NCBI GenBank assembly: GCA_944346655.1
Contig: CALVMP010000008.1
Span: forward strand, 1-39,488
Source of the DNA: an uncultured Clostridia bacterium
GTDB lineage: Bacteria; Bacillota; Clostridia; Christensenellales; Borkfalkiaceae
Direction: 5' to 3'
Length of the DNA: 39,488 nucleotides
This document shows positions 22,619 to 31,659 of this stretch, in pieces. Position numbers and translations under genes: made by a program. Numbering within the stretch: position 1 is the first letter of the stretch; each line of letters starts with the position of its first letter. The notes beneath the pieces were generated by a model, which saw nothing but the letters and a program-made list of their open reading frames with translations, had not been told where the DNA came from and did no database searches.

Positions 22619-25600
22619 TTATTCTACGTATTTAATATCTTTATCCGAAACAAAAGCGGCGAGTTCGGCGACGAGCCCCCTGCAATAATTTATGCCCGTA
22701 GGAAGTTTATACTTTTTGCCGTTCCTGAGTATGGCGCACGTTGTGGGACCGTCATAGTTGGAGAGCATTGAGATAAAGTCGTCGAAGTCCTCGTCGGAGA
22801 GGGCAGAAGCGTTGAGCCACAGCACGGGCTGTTTCCGCTGCTGAGCGGCTGTGCTTTTCGCCCCTCCGTTTTTCTTGCCCTCGTACGCCTCTACGTCAAA
22901 CTCCTTCATGTCGTCGAGGATAATAGAGGGCTCCTTTCCGCCGTCGATATCGAGCTTGCCCTTTATCGTGACGATTTTGTCGTTTGCTATGGCTGCCTTT
23001 ATTCTTTCAAAAATCGCGGGGAAAGCCACACACTCGACAGAACCGTACATGTCCTCGAGCGTGACGAAAGCCATTATGGCGCCCGTGCGCTTTGTAGTCG
23101 TTCTGCGGTACGCCGAAATTATCCCGCCCATTTCGACGACCATGCCCTGTTCCACCTGCGGATAAGTGCGGTTGCCATCCTCGTCCTCGGTGTATTCGAG
23201 CATTGAGCAGTTGAAATTCTTGTCCTTGAAAGCCGCCTTGTATTTTTCGAAGGGGTGTCCGCTTACATATACGCCGAGCACCTGTTTTTCCTTGACGAGC
23301 TTTTCCATGACGTCGTATTCGGTTATGTCGGGATACTCTACCTCGAGCTTTTCTTCCTCTATGAATTCCCCGAAGAGCGTCATTTGCGCCCCGCTCTTCT
23401 GCTTATTTATGCCGGTGGCGCGGTTATAGACGTCATCGTAGACGGCAAAAAGCCTGGAACGGGCAATCCCCATGCTGTCGAACGCGCCGGCAAAAATAAG
23501 ACCTTCTATTATGCGCTTGTTCACAAAGGGGGCGCACCTTAAAACAAAGTCGGGGAAATCGGTAAATTCTCCGTTCTTTTCACGTTCGGCAATCACGTCG
23601 TTTATGGCAGCCTGACCGGTTCCCTTGAGCGCAGACAGACCGAAGCGCACGCCGCCGCCCTGGACGGAGAACACAGTTTTCGATTTATTGATGTCGGGCG
23701 GGAGAACTTTTATGCCCTTATCCTTAAGATAGAGAACGTACTTTGTTATCTCCTCTATTTTGTTCAGTCGGTTGTTGAGGAGTGCGCAGATAAACTCCTT
23801 GCAGTAATATTTTTTGAGCCATGCCGTCTGATAGGCGAGGGTTGCGTATGCAGCCGCATGAGATTTGTTGAACGCGTAGGAAGCAAAGCCCTCCATGTCG
23901 GCAAATATCTTGGCGGCAACCTCTGCCGAGATGCCGTTCTTGACGCAACCGACTATGATGCTGCCGTTGGTATCGCTTATGCCGCCGTTTATGAACTTCT
24001 CCTTCTGCGCCATAAGCGTCTTTTTATCCTTCTTACCCATGGCTCGGCGCACGAGGTCGGCTTCGCCGAGGGAAAAGCCCGCAAGATACTGGAAGATCTG
24101 CATGACCTGTTCCTGATATACGGGTATGCCGTACGTGACCTTAAGTATCTTTTCCTCTTCGGGGCAGTCGTAGACAATGGGCGCCAGCCCGTGCTTGCGG
24201 TTGCAGAAGTCGTCGATAAAGCGCATGGGACCGGGGCGGTATAAAGACACGCCCGCTATGAGGTCCTCGAGGGTGTCCGGCTGGAGCTGCCGCATGAACT
24301 TTTTCATGCCGCCGGCTTCGAGCTGGAACACGCCGTCGGTGTCGCCCTCTGAAATCAGGGCATAAGCACCCGCGTCGGTGTAACCTATTTTGTTGAAGTC
24401 AACTTCGTAATTGTGATTTTCGCGTATGTAATCGATACACTTTTTTATATCGGTTAAGGTGACGAGGGCGAGGAAGTCCATCTTGAGCATGCCGAGAGCT
24501 TCGATCTCCTTGGCGACAAACTGGGTGGTTATGTCCTCACCGTTTCGCGAAAGAGGGACGTTGTCGGCAATCTTCTTGCGGCAGATGACGACGCCCGCGG
24601 CGTGCATGCCCGTCTGGCGCGGCATGCCCTCTATCTGCATAGCCATGTCGATGACGCGGCGCAAGGTTGAGTCGGTCTCGTAAATTTCGCAGAACTCGCT
24701 GTTCCGAGCCGCCCTGAGTTCGTTGAGCTTGCCCTCTGCTTCCGCCTTTTTGTCGGGATCGGTCTCGGCTTCATACGCCGCCCTCGCTCCCTCTATCCTG
24801 CGCCCCAAAAGGTCGCCGATGGAGGTCTTGCCGTCCATTATCTTGGTCAGCCTGTCCGTTTCGGAATAGGGCACCCTCATAACTCTGCCGACGTCCTTTA
24901 TGGAGTTCTTTGCAGCCATCGTGCCGAACGTTACAATCTGGCAGACGTTTTCGGGGTGGTATTTCTGCCTTACGTACTCTATAGTCTCGCTTCGCCTGTC
25001 CGTACAGAAGTCGATATCGAAGTCGGGCATGGATACGCGGTCGGGGTTAAGAAAGCGCTCGAAGAGCAGGTCATACTGCAACGGCTCGACATCGGTAATG
25101 CCTATCGCATACGCGACGATAGAGCTTACGCCCGAACCGCGCCCGGGACCGACGGGTATGCCGTTCGCCTTGGACCAGTTTATGAAGTCCCAAACAATGA
25201 GGTAGTATTCGGCAAAGCCCATGCCGATAATTACGCCCAGTTCATATTCTGCGCGGTCAAGTTCTCTCTTTGTGACTTCGCCGTAGCGCCGCTTCAGACC
25301 CTCGGCGGTAAGCTTTCTCAGGTATTCGGGCGGGGTCGACCCGTCGGGCGGGGTATAGCCCGGGATGAGCGAAGTATCGCGGATGGGATAGCCCTTTTTA
25401 TCGAGGTTAAACGCCGGCTCGGTAACTTTATCGGCAATAACGCGGGTGTTTGAAATAGCCTTGGGGTAGGCTGAAAAGAGCTGAGCCATTTCGTCGCCCG
25501 ACTTAAAATAAAACTCTTCGGAGTCGAATTTGAGCCTCTGGGGATCGTCGAGCGTCTTTTTGGTCTGGATGCATAGAAGAATGTCCTGCATTTCGGCGTC

Positions 25601-26224
25601 GGCTTTGGTGAGATAGTGGACGTCGTTGGTGGCAACTATCTCAACTCCCACCTTTTTGGCGAGGGCAACCAGCATGGGCAGCACCCTCTTTTCATCGGGA
25701 ATGCCGTGGTCCTGGATTTCAATGTAAAAGTCGTCGCCGAAGATGCCCTTTAAGTAGAGAGCGAGCTCTTCCGCCCCCTCCTCGTCACCGTTTAACAGCT
25801 TTTTGGGAATGCCGCCCGCAAGACATGCGGACAGACAGATTACACCCTCGGAATGCTCCTTTAACACCTTGTAGTCAATCCTCGGCTTGACATGGAAGCC
25901 GTCTACAAAGGCGAGAGAGTCGAGCTGGACGAGATTTTTATAGCCCGCCTTGTTTTTTGCAAGCAGAATGAGGTGGTCAAACGATCTGCCCTTTTTCTCA
26001 TGGAGGTCCTTGTCGACGTAGAATTCACAGCCTATGATATACTTAATTCCCGCGACAGCCGCCTTTTCGGCAAAGTGCAGCGTGCCGTACATGTTGCCGT
26101 GGTCGGTTATGCACACGGTGTCTATGCCGTTCTTTTTGCAGTAGGATATCAGATTGTCTATTTTGCATGCGCCGTCCAGGAGGGAATACTCGGTGTGCAG
26201 GTGTAAATGTACGAAATCTGTCAT
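22619..26224 (-). CDS. dnaE: DNA polymerase III alpha subunit (DnaE)
   Basis: A 1201-residue C-family polymerase. The N-terminal PHP domain is complete (VHLHLHTEYSLLDGACKI, ITDHGNMYG); the palm aspartates are in SMPDFDIDFCTDRR and the upstream GPGRGSGVSS loop binds the nucleotide. Further on come the fingers, a helix-hairpin-helix region, and an OB fold around residues 1010-1100 (GGIISAYRRTTTKRTG). Length is at the upper normal range, about 40 residues longer than many DnaE1 proteins because of a C-terminal extension. Eight bases after whiA, so part of the murB-whiA cluster. Gram-positive cells usually also have PolC, which is not in this window. Confidence 0.97.
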   Translation of the reverse strand: MTDFVHLHLHTEYSLLDGACKIDNLISYCKKNGIDTVCITDHGNMYGTLHFAEKAAVAGIKYIIGCEFYVDKDLHEKKGRSFDHLILLAKNKAGYKNLVQLDSLAFVDGFHVKPRIDYKVLKEHSEGVICLSACLAGGIPKKLLNGDEEGAEELALYLKGIFGDDFYIEIQDHGIPDEKRVLPMLVALAKKVGVEIVATNDVHYLTKADAEMQDILLCIQTKKTLDDPQRLKFDSEEFYFKSGDEMAQLFSAYPKAISNTRVIADKVTEPAFNLDKKGYPIRDTSLIPGYTPPDGSTPPEYLRKLTAEGLKRRYGEVTKRELDRAEYELGVIIGMGFAEYYLIVWDFINWSKANGIPVGPGRGSGVSSIVAYAIGITDVEPLQYDLLFERFLNPDRVSMPDFDIDFCTDRRSETIEYVRQKYHPENVCQIVTFGTMAAKNSIKDVGRVMRVPYSETDRLTKIMDGKTSIGDLLGRRIEGARAAYEAETDPDKKAEAEGKLNELRAARNSEFCEIYETDSTLRRVIDMAMQIEGMPRQTGMHAAGVVICRKKIADNVPLSRNGEDITTQFVAKEIEALGMLKMDFLALVTLTDIKKCIDYIRENHNYEVDFNKIGYTDAGAYALISEGDTDGVFQLEAGGMKKFMRQLQPDTLEDLIAGVSLYRPGPMRFIDDFCNRKHGLAPIVYDCPEEEKILKVTYGIPVYQEQVMQIFQYLAGFSLGEADLVRRAMGKKDKKTLMAQKEKFINGGISDTNGSIIVGCVKNGISAEVAAKIFADMEGFASYAFNKSHAAAYATLAYQTAWLKKYYCKEFICALLNNRLNKIEEITKYVLYLKDKGIKVLPPDINKSKTVFSVQGGGVRFGLSALKGTGQAAINDVIAEREKNGEFTDFPDFVLRCAPFVNKRIIEGLIFAGAFDSMGIARSRLFAVYDDVYNRATGINKQKSGAQMTLFGEFIEEEKLEVEYPDITEYDVMEKLVKEKQVLGVYVSGHPFEKYKAAFKDKNFNCSMLEYTEDEDGNRTYPQVEQGMVVEMGGIISAYRRTTTKRTGAIMAFVTLEDMYGSVECVAFPAIFERIKAAIANDKIVTIKGKLDIDGGKEPSIILDDMKEFDVEAYEGKKNGGAKSTAAQQRKQPVLWLNASALSDEDFDDFISMLSNYDGPTTCAILRNGKKYKLPTGINYCRGLVAELAAFVSDKDIKYVE

Positions 26225-26231
26225 ATGTTTT

Positions 26232-27182
26232 TTAAGATAATTGTGAAGCTATTTTAGCTATTTTTCTCAGTCTGTGGTTTAAACAACTCTTGGTTATGCC
26301 CAGTCTGTCGGCAAGCTCCTGCATGGAGGCGTTGGGGTCGGCAAGCCGCGCTTCGGCAACTTCAAATAATATCGGCGACAGCGACTTGAGCCCTATGGTC
26401 TGGCTGATGGTCTGAATGGCGCCTATCTGATTGACCGAAGCCGTGAGAGCCTTGTCAATATTGGAGGTTGAACAGTTGCTGGCGCGGTTTACGTTGTTGG
26501 TCCTGTCCTTGAGTTCGACTATGCGGTTGAGCTCTTCGAGACTTCTCTCCGCTCCCATGGCATTCAGAAGGTCGGAGATGACCTCCTTGCTCTTTACATA
26601 CACGACGGCGCTGTCCTTGCGGGCGACAAGCTTTGCGAGTATATCGAGAGAACACAGCAAATCGCAAAAATCGCCAGCCGTGATCTTATTTGCAAACACT
26701 ACCTCGAAGTGGTAGCCCGTGCGACTGTAGCTGCCTTCGTCGGGGAGCGTACAGCTTCCGCCGCCGAGAAAGGCGCCTTTAAGGTATGCGGCGATGCAGC
26801 AATCCTTTTTAACGATGAAGTCATCTATTCCGAATGTTAAAGATACGCCATTCTCCGTTTTTTTGAGGATTCTGAGGTCGAATAAAAACTGCGTCGCTCT
26901 CTCGCCTATGCAGTCCAAAGTCAGCTTGTCCCTGCCGGTGAATTTATCGTATTCGACGCCGGTGCGGCTAATAGGAACCGCGCAATCCTTTTCAAGCATT
27001 TCGCCCAAAAACTCCGCTGCGCGGCTGTTTTCGGTGACTATTTCAAACCCGAAGCTGCCGCCGCGGGAAAGAACGCTTCCGCTCGTGCGGATAAACGCCG
27101 ACAGAAACGCGAGCCTGCAGCACACGTTCTCCACGCCGTTGTCCATTATTTCGTTTTTAATCTCTTCGGTAAAATTAGCCAT
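26232..27182 (-). CDS. whiA: DNA-binding protein WhiA
   Basis: A 316-residue WhiA, a conserved Gram-positive protein with a degenerate LAGLIDADG homing-endonuclease fold (residues about 90-200, AAYLKGAFLGGGSCT) joined to a C-terminal helix-turn-helix (ASMQELADRLGITKSCLNHRLRKI). It affects cell division and chromosome segregation in Bacillus. The start at 27182 (MANFTEEIKNEI) fits the family and has AAGG upstream; the seven residues in the longer frame do not. It overlaps the PHP gene by 8 bases. The frequent partners rapZ and yvcK are missing between murB and whiA here. Confidence 0.96.
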   Translation of the reverse strand: MANFTEEIKNEIMDNGVENVCCRLAFLSAFIRTSGSVLSRGGSFGFEIVTENSRAAEFLGEMLEKDCAVPISRTGVEYDKFTGRDKLTLDCIGERATQFLFDLRILKKTENGVSLTFGIDDFIVKKDCCIAAYLKGAFLGGGSCTLPDEGSYSRTGYHFEVVFANKITAGDFCDLLCSLDILAKLVARKDSAVVYVKSKEVISDLLNAMGAERSLEELNRIVELKDRTNNVNRASNCSTSNIDKALTASVNQIGAIQTISQTIGLKSLSPILFEVAEARLADPNASMQELADRLGITKSCLNHRLRKIAKIASQLS

Positions 27183-27951
27183 GCTTAACCTTGTATTCGG
27201 CAAACCTGAACGTTGGCGTTCTGCCGTCGATGTTGTCTATGCGCTCTAATGGCACATCTGCCTCGGCAAGAAGCTGTTCGGCAATGAGGGTGTCCCCCAC
27301 CCTGTCGGCGGAGTGGGCGTCGGAATCAATAACAAACCTTACTCCCGTCGACGCCATTTCGTTTAATTCTTCGGCAGAAACGTGACGCTTTTTTGTATTG
27401 ATTTCAATGTAAGTGCCATAGTCCGCACATACCTTAGCCACCTCTTTGAGGTCACAGAAACATTTATAATTTATGTGAGTCAGAATATCTATGGGATTAT
27501 TTTTTATAGCGCTCACATATGCCGAAGTCGTCTTTTTTATGACCTCTTCAGAGGGCATTTTGCCGCGCTTGTAAGCGACGTAATTTTTCAACATAAGGTT
27601 ATACGCGTCGCCCAGGCTTGCGTACCTTAAAACCTCGTGAATGCCGCAAAGGTAGATATCGAAAAAGGGCAGATCGCTCTCCTTCATGTCCGTTTCACCA
27701 TCGAGGGATATGAGATTGCTCTCCATGCCCATGAGCACGTTGAGACTGGTGAGCTTTTTAGCCTCCTCTATCTCAGCGCGCAGATCTTTAAGATTTTTGC
27801 GCTTGAGCCCGAACAGAAGATGGTTAAAACCGTGGTCGGTGATGGCTATTTCTTTAAGCCCTTTTTTCTTTGCGGCAACTGTATTTTCAAGAACGGTGTT
27901 TTTGCCGTGCGAATAGGGCGTATGGGTATGGTAATCACCCGTAAGAATCAT
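27175..27951 (-). CDS. PHP-domain metal-dependent phosphoesterase (YcdX-like)
   Basis: A 258-residue stand-alone PHP protein. Metal-binding motifs are in order: GDYHTHTPYSHGKNT, AITDHGFNHLLF, a glutamate in MGMESNLIS, CGIHEVLR, THINYK and SDAHSADRVG. The pattern is nearer to YcdX than to HisJ-type histidinol phosphatase. Neighbours are murB and whiA, an order seen in Clostridia. Because the his operon lacks a phosphatase gene, this is a possible though weak candidate for histidinol-phosphatase. Confidence 0.88.
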   Translation of the reverse strand: MILTGDYHTHTPYSHGKNTVLENTVAAKKKGLKEIAITDHGFNHLLFGLKRKNLKDLRAEIEEAKKLTSLNVLMGMESNLISLDGETDMKESDLPFFDIYLCGIHEVLRYASLGDAYNLMLKNYVAYKRGKMPSEEVIKKTTSAYVSAIKNNPIDILTHINYKCFCDLKEVAKVCADYGTYIEINTKKRHVSAEELNEMASTGVRFVIDSDAHSADRVGDTLIAEQLLAEADVPLERIDNIDGRTPTFRFAEYKVKHG

Positions 27952-28008
27952 ATAATATCTCCGATTATGCGTAACATAATAGTATTCAGTTGCGCAGAAT
28001 ATGTATAA

Positions 28009-28923
28009 TCAAAAGTCGCCGAGAAGAATAACTTCCTCTTCAAGCACTATTCCGAGACAGTTAAAAACTTTGCGCTTTACGCTGTCGATCAAAGCTTTTA
28101 CTTCTCCCGCCGTAGCCCCGTTATTTATGATAAAATTGCAGTGTTTGGGCGAAACAAAAGCCCTTTCCGAACCGTATCCCGACAATCTGCAACTTTCAAT
28201 TACAGCGCCCGCCGACATGCCGGAGGGATTTTTAAAAACACACCCGCAGCTATACCCCTTTGGATGAAATTCCCTCTTTGAAAGGTACCGCCCGACCTGA
28301 GCTTTAATATTTTGCGGAGAATCGGGAAATACAGACAAAAACACACCGCAAATAAGAGCGTTTATATCACGCATAGTACTATGTTTATATGTAAAATTAC
28401 AGTTTTTATTTGATAAAACAAAGTCTTTTCCGTTGTACAGCCTTACGGAAATTATGTTTGAGGAGATATACCTTCCTCCCGCCCCTCCGTTCATGCAGGC
28501 TATGCCGCCTATGGTCGCAGGGATGCCAGCGAGGTATTCGAGCCCGCCGAGACCGTTACATTCGCAATACCTTAAAAGCGAACCTGCGGACGTACCCGAA
28601 AGTACAAAGAGCGTATCGGCGTCGACCCTTACAACCCCCTTTAATTTTTTAGTGCACAGTACAGCGCCGTCGTACCCGCTGTCAGAGGCCAAAAGATTTG
28701 AGCCGTTTGCCAGAATAAAAAAATTTTCACCGCTTTTTTTCAGATAATCATATACGGTTTTAGCTTCTACCAAATTAGATGGGAAGTAAGCCGCCTTTGC
28801 CCTCCCTCCCAAATGGTAGGTAGTGTAATCGGAAAAGAAAAAATTTTCCCGCCTTTCTACTCTGTTTAAAAGCACCGCACTTTCAAACAGCGGTCTTAAA
28901 TTTCCACCTCTATATAATAACAT
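28009..28923 (-). CDS. murB: UDP-N-acetylenolpyruvoylglucosamine reductase
   Basis: A 304-residue FAD- and NADPH-dependent enzyme that makes UDP-N-acetylmuramic acid for peptidoglycan. The FAD domain shows TTYHLGGRAKAAYFP, ILANGSNLLASD, LEYLAGIPATIGGIACMNGGA; the C-terminal domain has GYSCGCVFKNPSGMSAGAVIE. Where many MurB proteins have the proton-donor serine in G-S-x-F-K-N/R-P, this one has cysteine (GCVFKNP). Type IIb-like length. It lies 57 bases before the PHP gene and 19 bases after the solute-binding-like gene. Confidence 0.96.
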   Translation of the reverse strand: MLLYRGGNLRPLFESAVLLNRVERRENFFFSDYTTYHLGGRAKAAYFPSNLVEAKTVYDYLKKSGENFFILANGSNLLASDSGYDGAVLCTKKLKGVVRVDADTLFVLSGTSAGSLLRYCECNGLGGLEYLAGIPATIGGIACMNGGAGGRYISSNIISVRLYNGKDFVLSNKNCNFTYKHSTMRDINALICGVFLSVFPDSPQNIKAQVGRYLSKREFHPKGYSCGCVFKNPSGMSAGAVIESCRLSGYGSERAFVSPKHCNFIINNGATAGEVKALIDSVKRKVFNCLGIVLEEEVILLGDF

Positions 28924-28942
28924 TTTTTTCTCTCTTTTTCAA

Positions 28943-29848
28943 TCACTTTAATAAATTTTTCAAATAATTTAAATCTTTGTTTTTTACGGCTTCTTTAAGC
29001 TCTTTAATATATTCCTCGTCCGCGTATGACGAAAGCTTATAATCGAACGACGCCCGCGCCGCCTCTCCCATAGCCCCCGTATACGAAACGCCCTTTGAAA
29101 ACAACCCGAGCGCCGCCACTCCCTCAGTCGTATCTGAAAGGTAGTTTACAAACCTTACGCAGTTATTATATTTTTCACCCGAGCAGGTTATAGATATATT
29201 CTGGTAAAGATCGTTAAAGGCCGTTATTACTTTTGCCGAGTAACTCTGTTCCCTCGTCTCCAGTCTGAACAAGTCGCGCTGGGTCCCCAAAAGATATTTA
29301 TACTTTCCACCGATAAGGCTTACATACGCAGACGTCGGGGCTGCAAAATCGGCATTTTCGAGTCCTTCAAAGAGCGCACACGCTTCCGCAAAGTTATCCT
29401 TGCCGAGGTTTACAACTGTATTGTCCGACGACGCGTCGGAAAAATCGTCCGTTTCGTTTAATGATATCAGAAAATACGCGCCTCTGCACCAGCATTTATA
29501 TGTAAAACCGTTGGAGTTGATCACATTTTCAATGCCGTACATGCCTGCACCGTAAGAAATGATATCGGGAATGTTGCCCGCCTCTATATTCGAACGCACC
29601 GCTTCTGCGGATAAAGAAGTTACGGTGACATATACTCTCTCCCCCGAAAAACATTCCTTCGCCATATCCGCAAGATATTGTGCCCGCGAACCCTTTCCGC
29701 CCTCAAAACTATCTACCTGCCACACCTCGATAGTCATCATTTCGTCCGCATCATTGCTTTTCCCCGAAGGAAAAAATGCAAGAATGGGCGCTATAACGAG
29801 AACGGCAACCATTATAATTAAAAGTATTACCCGCTTTTTACCCGGCAT
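28943..29848 (-). CDS. Membrane-anchored solute-binding-like protein
   Basis: A 301-residue protein with an N-terminal membrane segment (residues about 5-26, RVILLIIMVAVLVIAPILAFF) and no lipobox cysteine. The remainder resembles the front part of extracellular sugar-binding proteins of ABC systems (MTIEVWQVDSFEGGKGSRAQ, IEAGNIPDIISYGAG), but at 301 residues is shorter than the usual 400. No permease or ATPase genes are next to it; the downstream gene is murB. No clear ribosome binding site before the ATG at 29848. A role in the envelope is likely from topology, and a transport role is unproven. Confidence 0.72.
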   Translation of the reverse strand: MPGKKRVILLIIMVAVLVIAPILAFFPSGKSNDADEMMTIEVWQVDSFEGGKGSRAQYLADMAKECFSGERVYVTVTSLSAEAVRSNIEAGNIPDIISYGAGMYGIENVINSNGFTYKCWCRGAYFLISLNETDDFSDASSDNTVVNLGKDNFAEACALFEGLENADFAAPTSAYVSLIGGKYKYLLGTQRDLFRLETREQSYSAKVITAFNDLYQNISITCSGEKYNNCVRFVNYLSDTTEGVAALGLFSKGVSYTGAMGEAARASFDYKLSSYADEEYIKELKEAVKNKDLNYLKNLLK

Positions 29849-29895
29849 ACATTATTTTATTTTGCCGTATTAAAAAAAATTCTCATACAAAAACA

Positions 29896-29926
29896 GAAGA
29901 CTATTTCCTTTCGGGAAATAGTCTTC
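29896..29926 (-). terminator. Hairpin terminator after the lipoprotein gene
   Basis: A perfect 13-bp stem (29896-29908 with 29914-29926; GAAGACTATTTCC) and 5-base loop. On the minus strand it is followed by U-rich sequence (about 29887-29894). It lies about 108 bases after the stop of the InlB-repeat lipoprotein gene. Confidence 0.82.
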
Positions 29927-29947
29927 ATGTTCATCCGTCAAAACGCA

Positions 29948-29983
29948 CAACGCTTTGGCAGACAAACTATTTTCAAAGCGTTG
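29948..29983 (-). repeat. Hairpin in the 3' region of the lipoprotein transcript
   Basis: A 10-bp inverted repeat (29948-29957 CAACGCTTTG with 29974-29983) and a 16-base loop, between the lipoprotein stop and its terminator. It may be a 3' UTR structure; the role is unknown. Confidence 0.5.
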
Positions 29984-30034
29984 CCGCTTGTAATAGTATG
30001 TTGCGCAAAGTCGCGTTGCGTTATTCATATCAAA

Positions 30035-30811
30035 TTAATTTTGTATCCATTTGGCATAAAGCCGCGTTTCCTGATAAACTTCTTCGCCATCGGCATTTAA
30101 TTGCTGAACAGGCAATGTATCCCTTTCAAAGTCCCATCTGGTTACACATTCTGGCTCTTTATACCAGCCATCGAATGCATATCCATCACGCCTGGGGTCA
30201 TATGGCGTTGGCTTTATAATGCTTCCATTGTCGAAATTATTTATAAAAAAATAACCTTCGTTCGGCGCATTATTATAATTGAAAAGGAATGAAACGTTTG
30301 CTTTATTTACATTCCCATAGTCATTTACGTTATCTATGATGTAATTATATGCGGAAGGCGTTACATAGTAACTTGTATTCATATTATGATTTGCCAATCT
30401 CACGGCAGAATGCAAGAACTGCTCATTACAGTTTGCAAAATAAATCTGTCCACTTCTTTCTTCTGGAATAAGAATATTCGGATAATACCCTTCTTCTACC
30501 GAATAAGGAAAATACAATTTTGTCGCCGTAATATCGTTGACCCCAATCCAATAATGGTTTGCAACACCCATATCTTCTCTTGCAAATCCCATTTGGGTAA
30601 CAAGTTTTTCCCCATAATAGGCAGGGAAATAAAGCACATCTTTACCTTTGCCCTGTTCTGTTGTTCCAATCACGGCATAGCTGTCTTTATCTTCCATATA
30701 GTGATACTTAAAATCGCCGTCTGAAATATATTCCAGTTCATTGCTGCATCCGCTTATCATAAGCGGTATTGCAAGAATGACGGCAATAAGACACAAAAAT
30801 ATTTTTTTCAT
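30035..30811 (-). CDS. Lipoprotein with a C-terminal InlB B-repeat-like module
   Basis: A 258-residue secreted lipoprotein. The N-terminus is a classic signal (KKIFLCLIAVILAIPLM) with lipobox ISGC (Cys22). Residues 25-195 are tyrosine- and asparagine-rich with no family I recognise. The C-terminus fits the InlB B-repeat (Listeria-Bacteroides repeat) pattern: YDPRRDGYAFDGWYKEPECVTRWDF ending in RLYAKW. It would be anchored on the outer face of the membrane. It stands alone with its own promoter and terminator, and its base and codon usage are visibly more AT-rich than its neighbours, so it may be a later acquisition. Confidence 0.87.
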   Translation of the reverse strand: MKKIFLCLIAVILAIPLMISGCSNELEYISDGDFKYHYMEDKDSYAVIGTTEQGKGKDVLYFPAYYGEKLVTQMGFAREDMGVANHYWIGVNDITATKLYFPYSVEEGYYPNILIPEERSGQIYFANCNEQFLHSAVRLANHNMNTSYYVTPSAYNYIIDNVNDYGNVNKANVSFLFNYNNAPNEGYFFINNFDNGSIIKPTPYDPRRDGYAFDGWYKEPECVTRWDFERDTLPVQQLNADGEEVYQETRLYAKWIQN

Positions 30812-30831
30812 ATAATCTCTCCTTTGAATTA

Positions 30832-30860
30832 ATTATAACACCCTACACCTTTAAATTCAA
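30832..30860 (-). promoter_or_regulatory. Promoter of the InlB-repeat lipoprotein gene
   Basis: Minus-strand TTGAAT (30855-30860), 17-base spacer and TATAAT (30832-30837), directly after the yebC terminator. AAAGGAGAG sits before the ATG at 30811. Confidence 0.85.
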
Positions 30861-30869
30861 TATATATAA

Positions 30870-30896
30870 TAAAAAAGCCGCAGCGGAGCTGCGGCA
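30870..30896 (-). terminator. Terminator after yebC
   Basis: A GC-rich 8-bp stem (30877-30884 with 30888-30895; GCCGCAGC/GCTGCGGC), three-base loop and six Us on the minus strand (30871-30876). It ends the infC-rpmI-rplT-trmH-yebC unit. Confidence 0.92.
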
Positions 30897-30918
30897 TTTT
30901 GTTGAGATAATATTAAAA

Positions 30919-31659
30919 TTAGTCCTCGTCGGGCTCTTCGGGGAGTTCCACGTTGTGGTAAACGTTCTGAACGTCGTCGAGCTCTTCGAGCTTATCGATC
31001 ATTTTAATGAAGGTTGCAAGCTTGTCCTCGGGAAGGGTGACGGTGTTCTGGGGCATCATTTTGACTTCCGCCTCGAGGAAGGTTACGCCCTTGTCCTCGA
31101 AGTACTTGCGCACATTTGAGAACGCTTCGGGGGTGGTGTACACCTCGTAGACGTCGTCTTCCGATACAAAGTCCTCGGCTTCAGCCTCGAGGCAATACTC
31201 CATCATTGTGTCCTCGTCGAGGGCAACGGTCTTTTCAATGACGATTACGCCCTTGTTGTCGAACTGGTAGCTTACGCAGCCGGGCTTGCCCATCTGACCG
31301 CCGCACTTTGACATGGTAGACGAAATATCGCCCGACGTGCGGTTTACGTTGTCGGTGAGCGTTTTGATTATAACGGCCGAACCCGCAACACCGTAGCCCT
31401 CATACGTGAGCTCCTTATAGTCCTTGCCGGAAAGTTCGCCCGCAGCCCTTGCAATCGACCTCTTTATGTTGTCGTTGGGCATGTTTGCGGCTTTCGCCTT
31501 GGCGATGACGTCGGCAAGCTTGGAGTTGGTTTCGGGATTGGGGTTACCCTTTGCGGCAACGGCAAGCTCCCTGCCGATTTTGGTGAACACCGCGCCGCGG
31601 GCGGCGTCCGTCTTGCTCTTTTTAGCAGCTATATTGTGCCATTTTGAATGTCCTGACAT
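30919..31659 (-). CDS. YebC/PmpR (TACO1) family protein
   Basis: A 246-residue protein of the nearly universal YebC family. The start MSGHSKWHNIAAKKSKTDAA and SGDISSTMSKCGGQMGKPG are diagnostic. Family members have been described as DNA-binding regulators and, more recently, as ribosome-associated factors that help translation of proline-rich stretches. Its position at the end of a translation gene unit suits the second view. It begins one base into the end of the trmH-like gene and is followed by a terminator. Confidence 0.95.
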   Translation of the reverse strand: MSGHSKWHNIAAKKSKTDAARGAVFTKIGRELAVAAKGNPNPETNSKLADVIAKAKAANMPNDNIKRSIARAAGELSGKDYKELTYEGYGVAGSAVIIKTLTDNVNRTSGDISSTMSKCGGQMGKPGCVSYQFDNKGVIVIEKTVALDEDTMMEYCLEAEAEDFVSEDDVYEVYTTPEAFSNVRKYFEDKGVTFLEAEVKMMPQNTVTLPEDKLATFIKMIDKLEELDDVQNVYHNVELPEEPDED

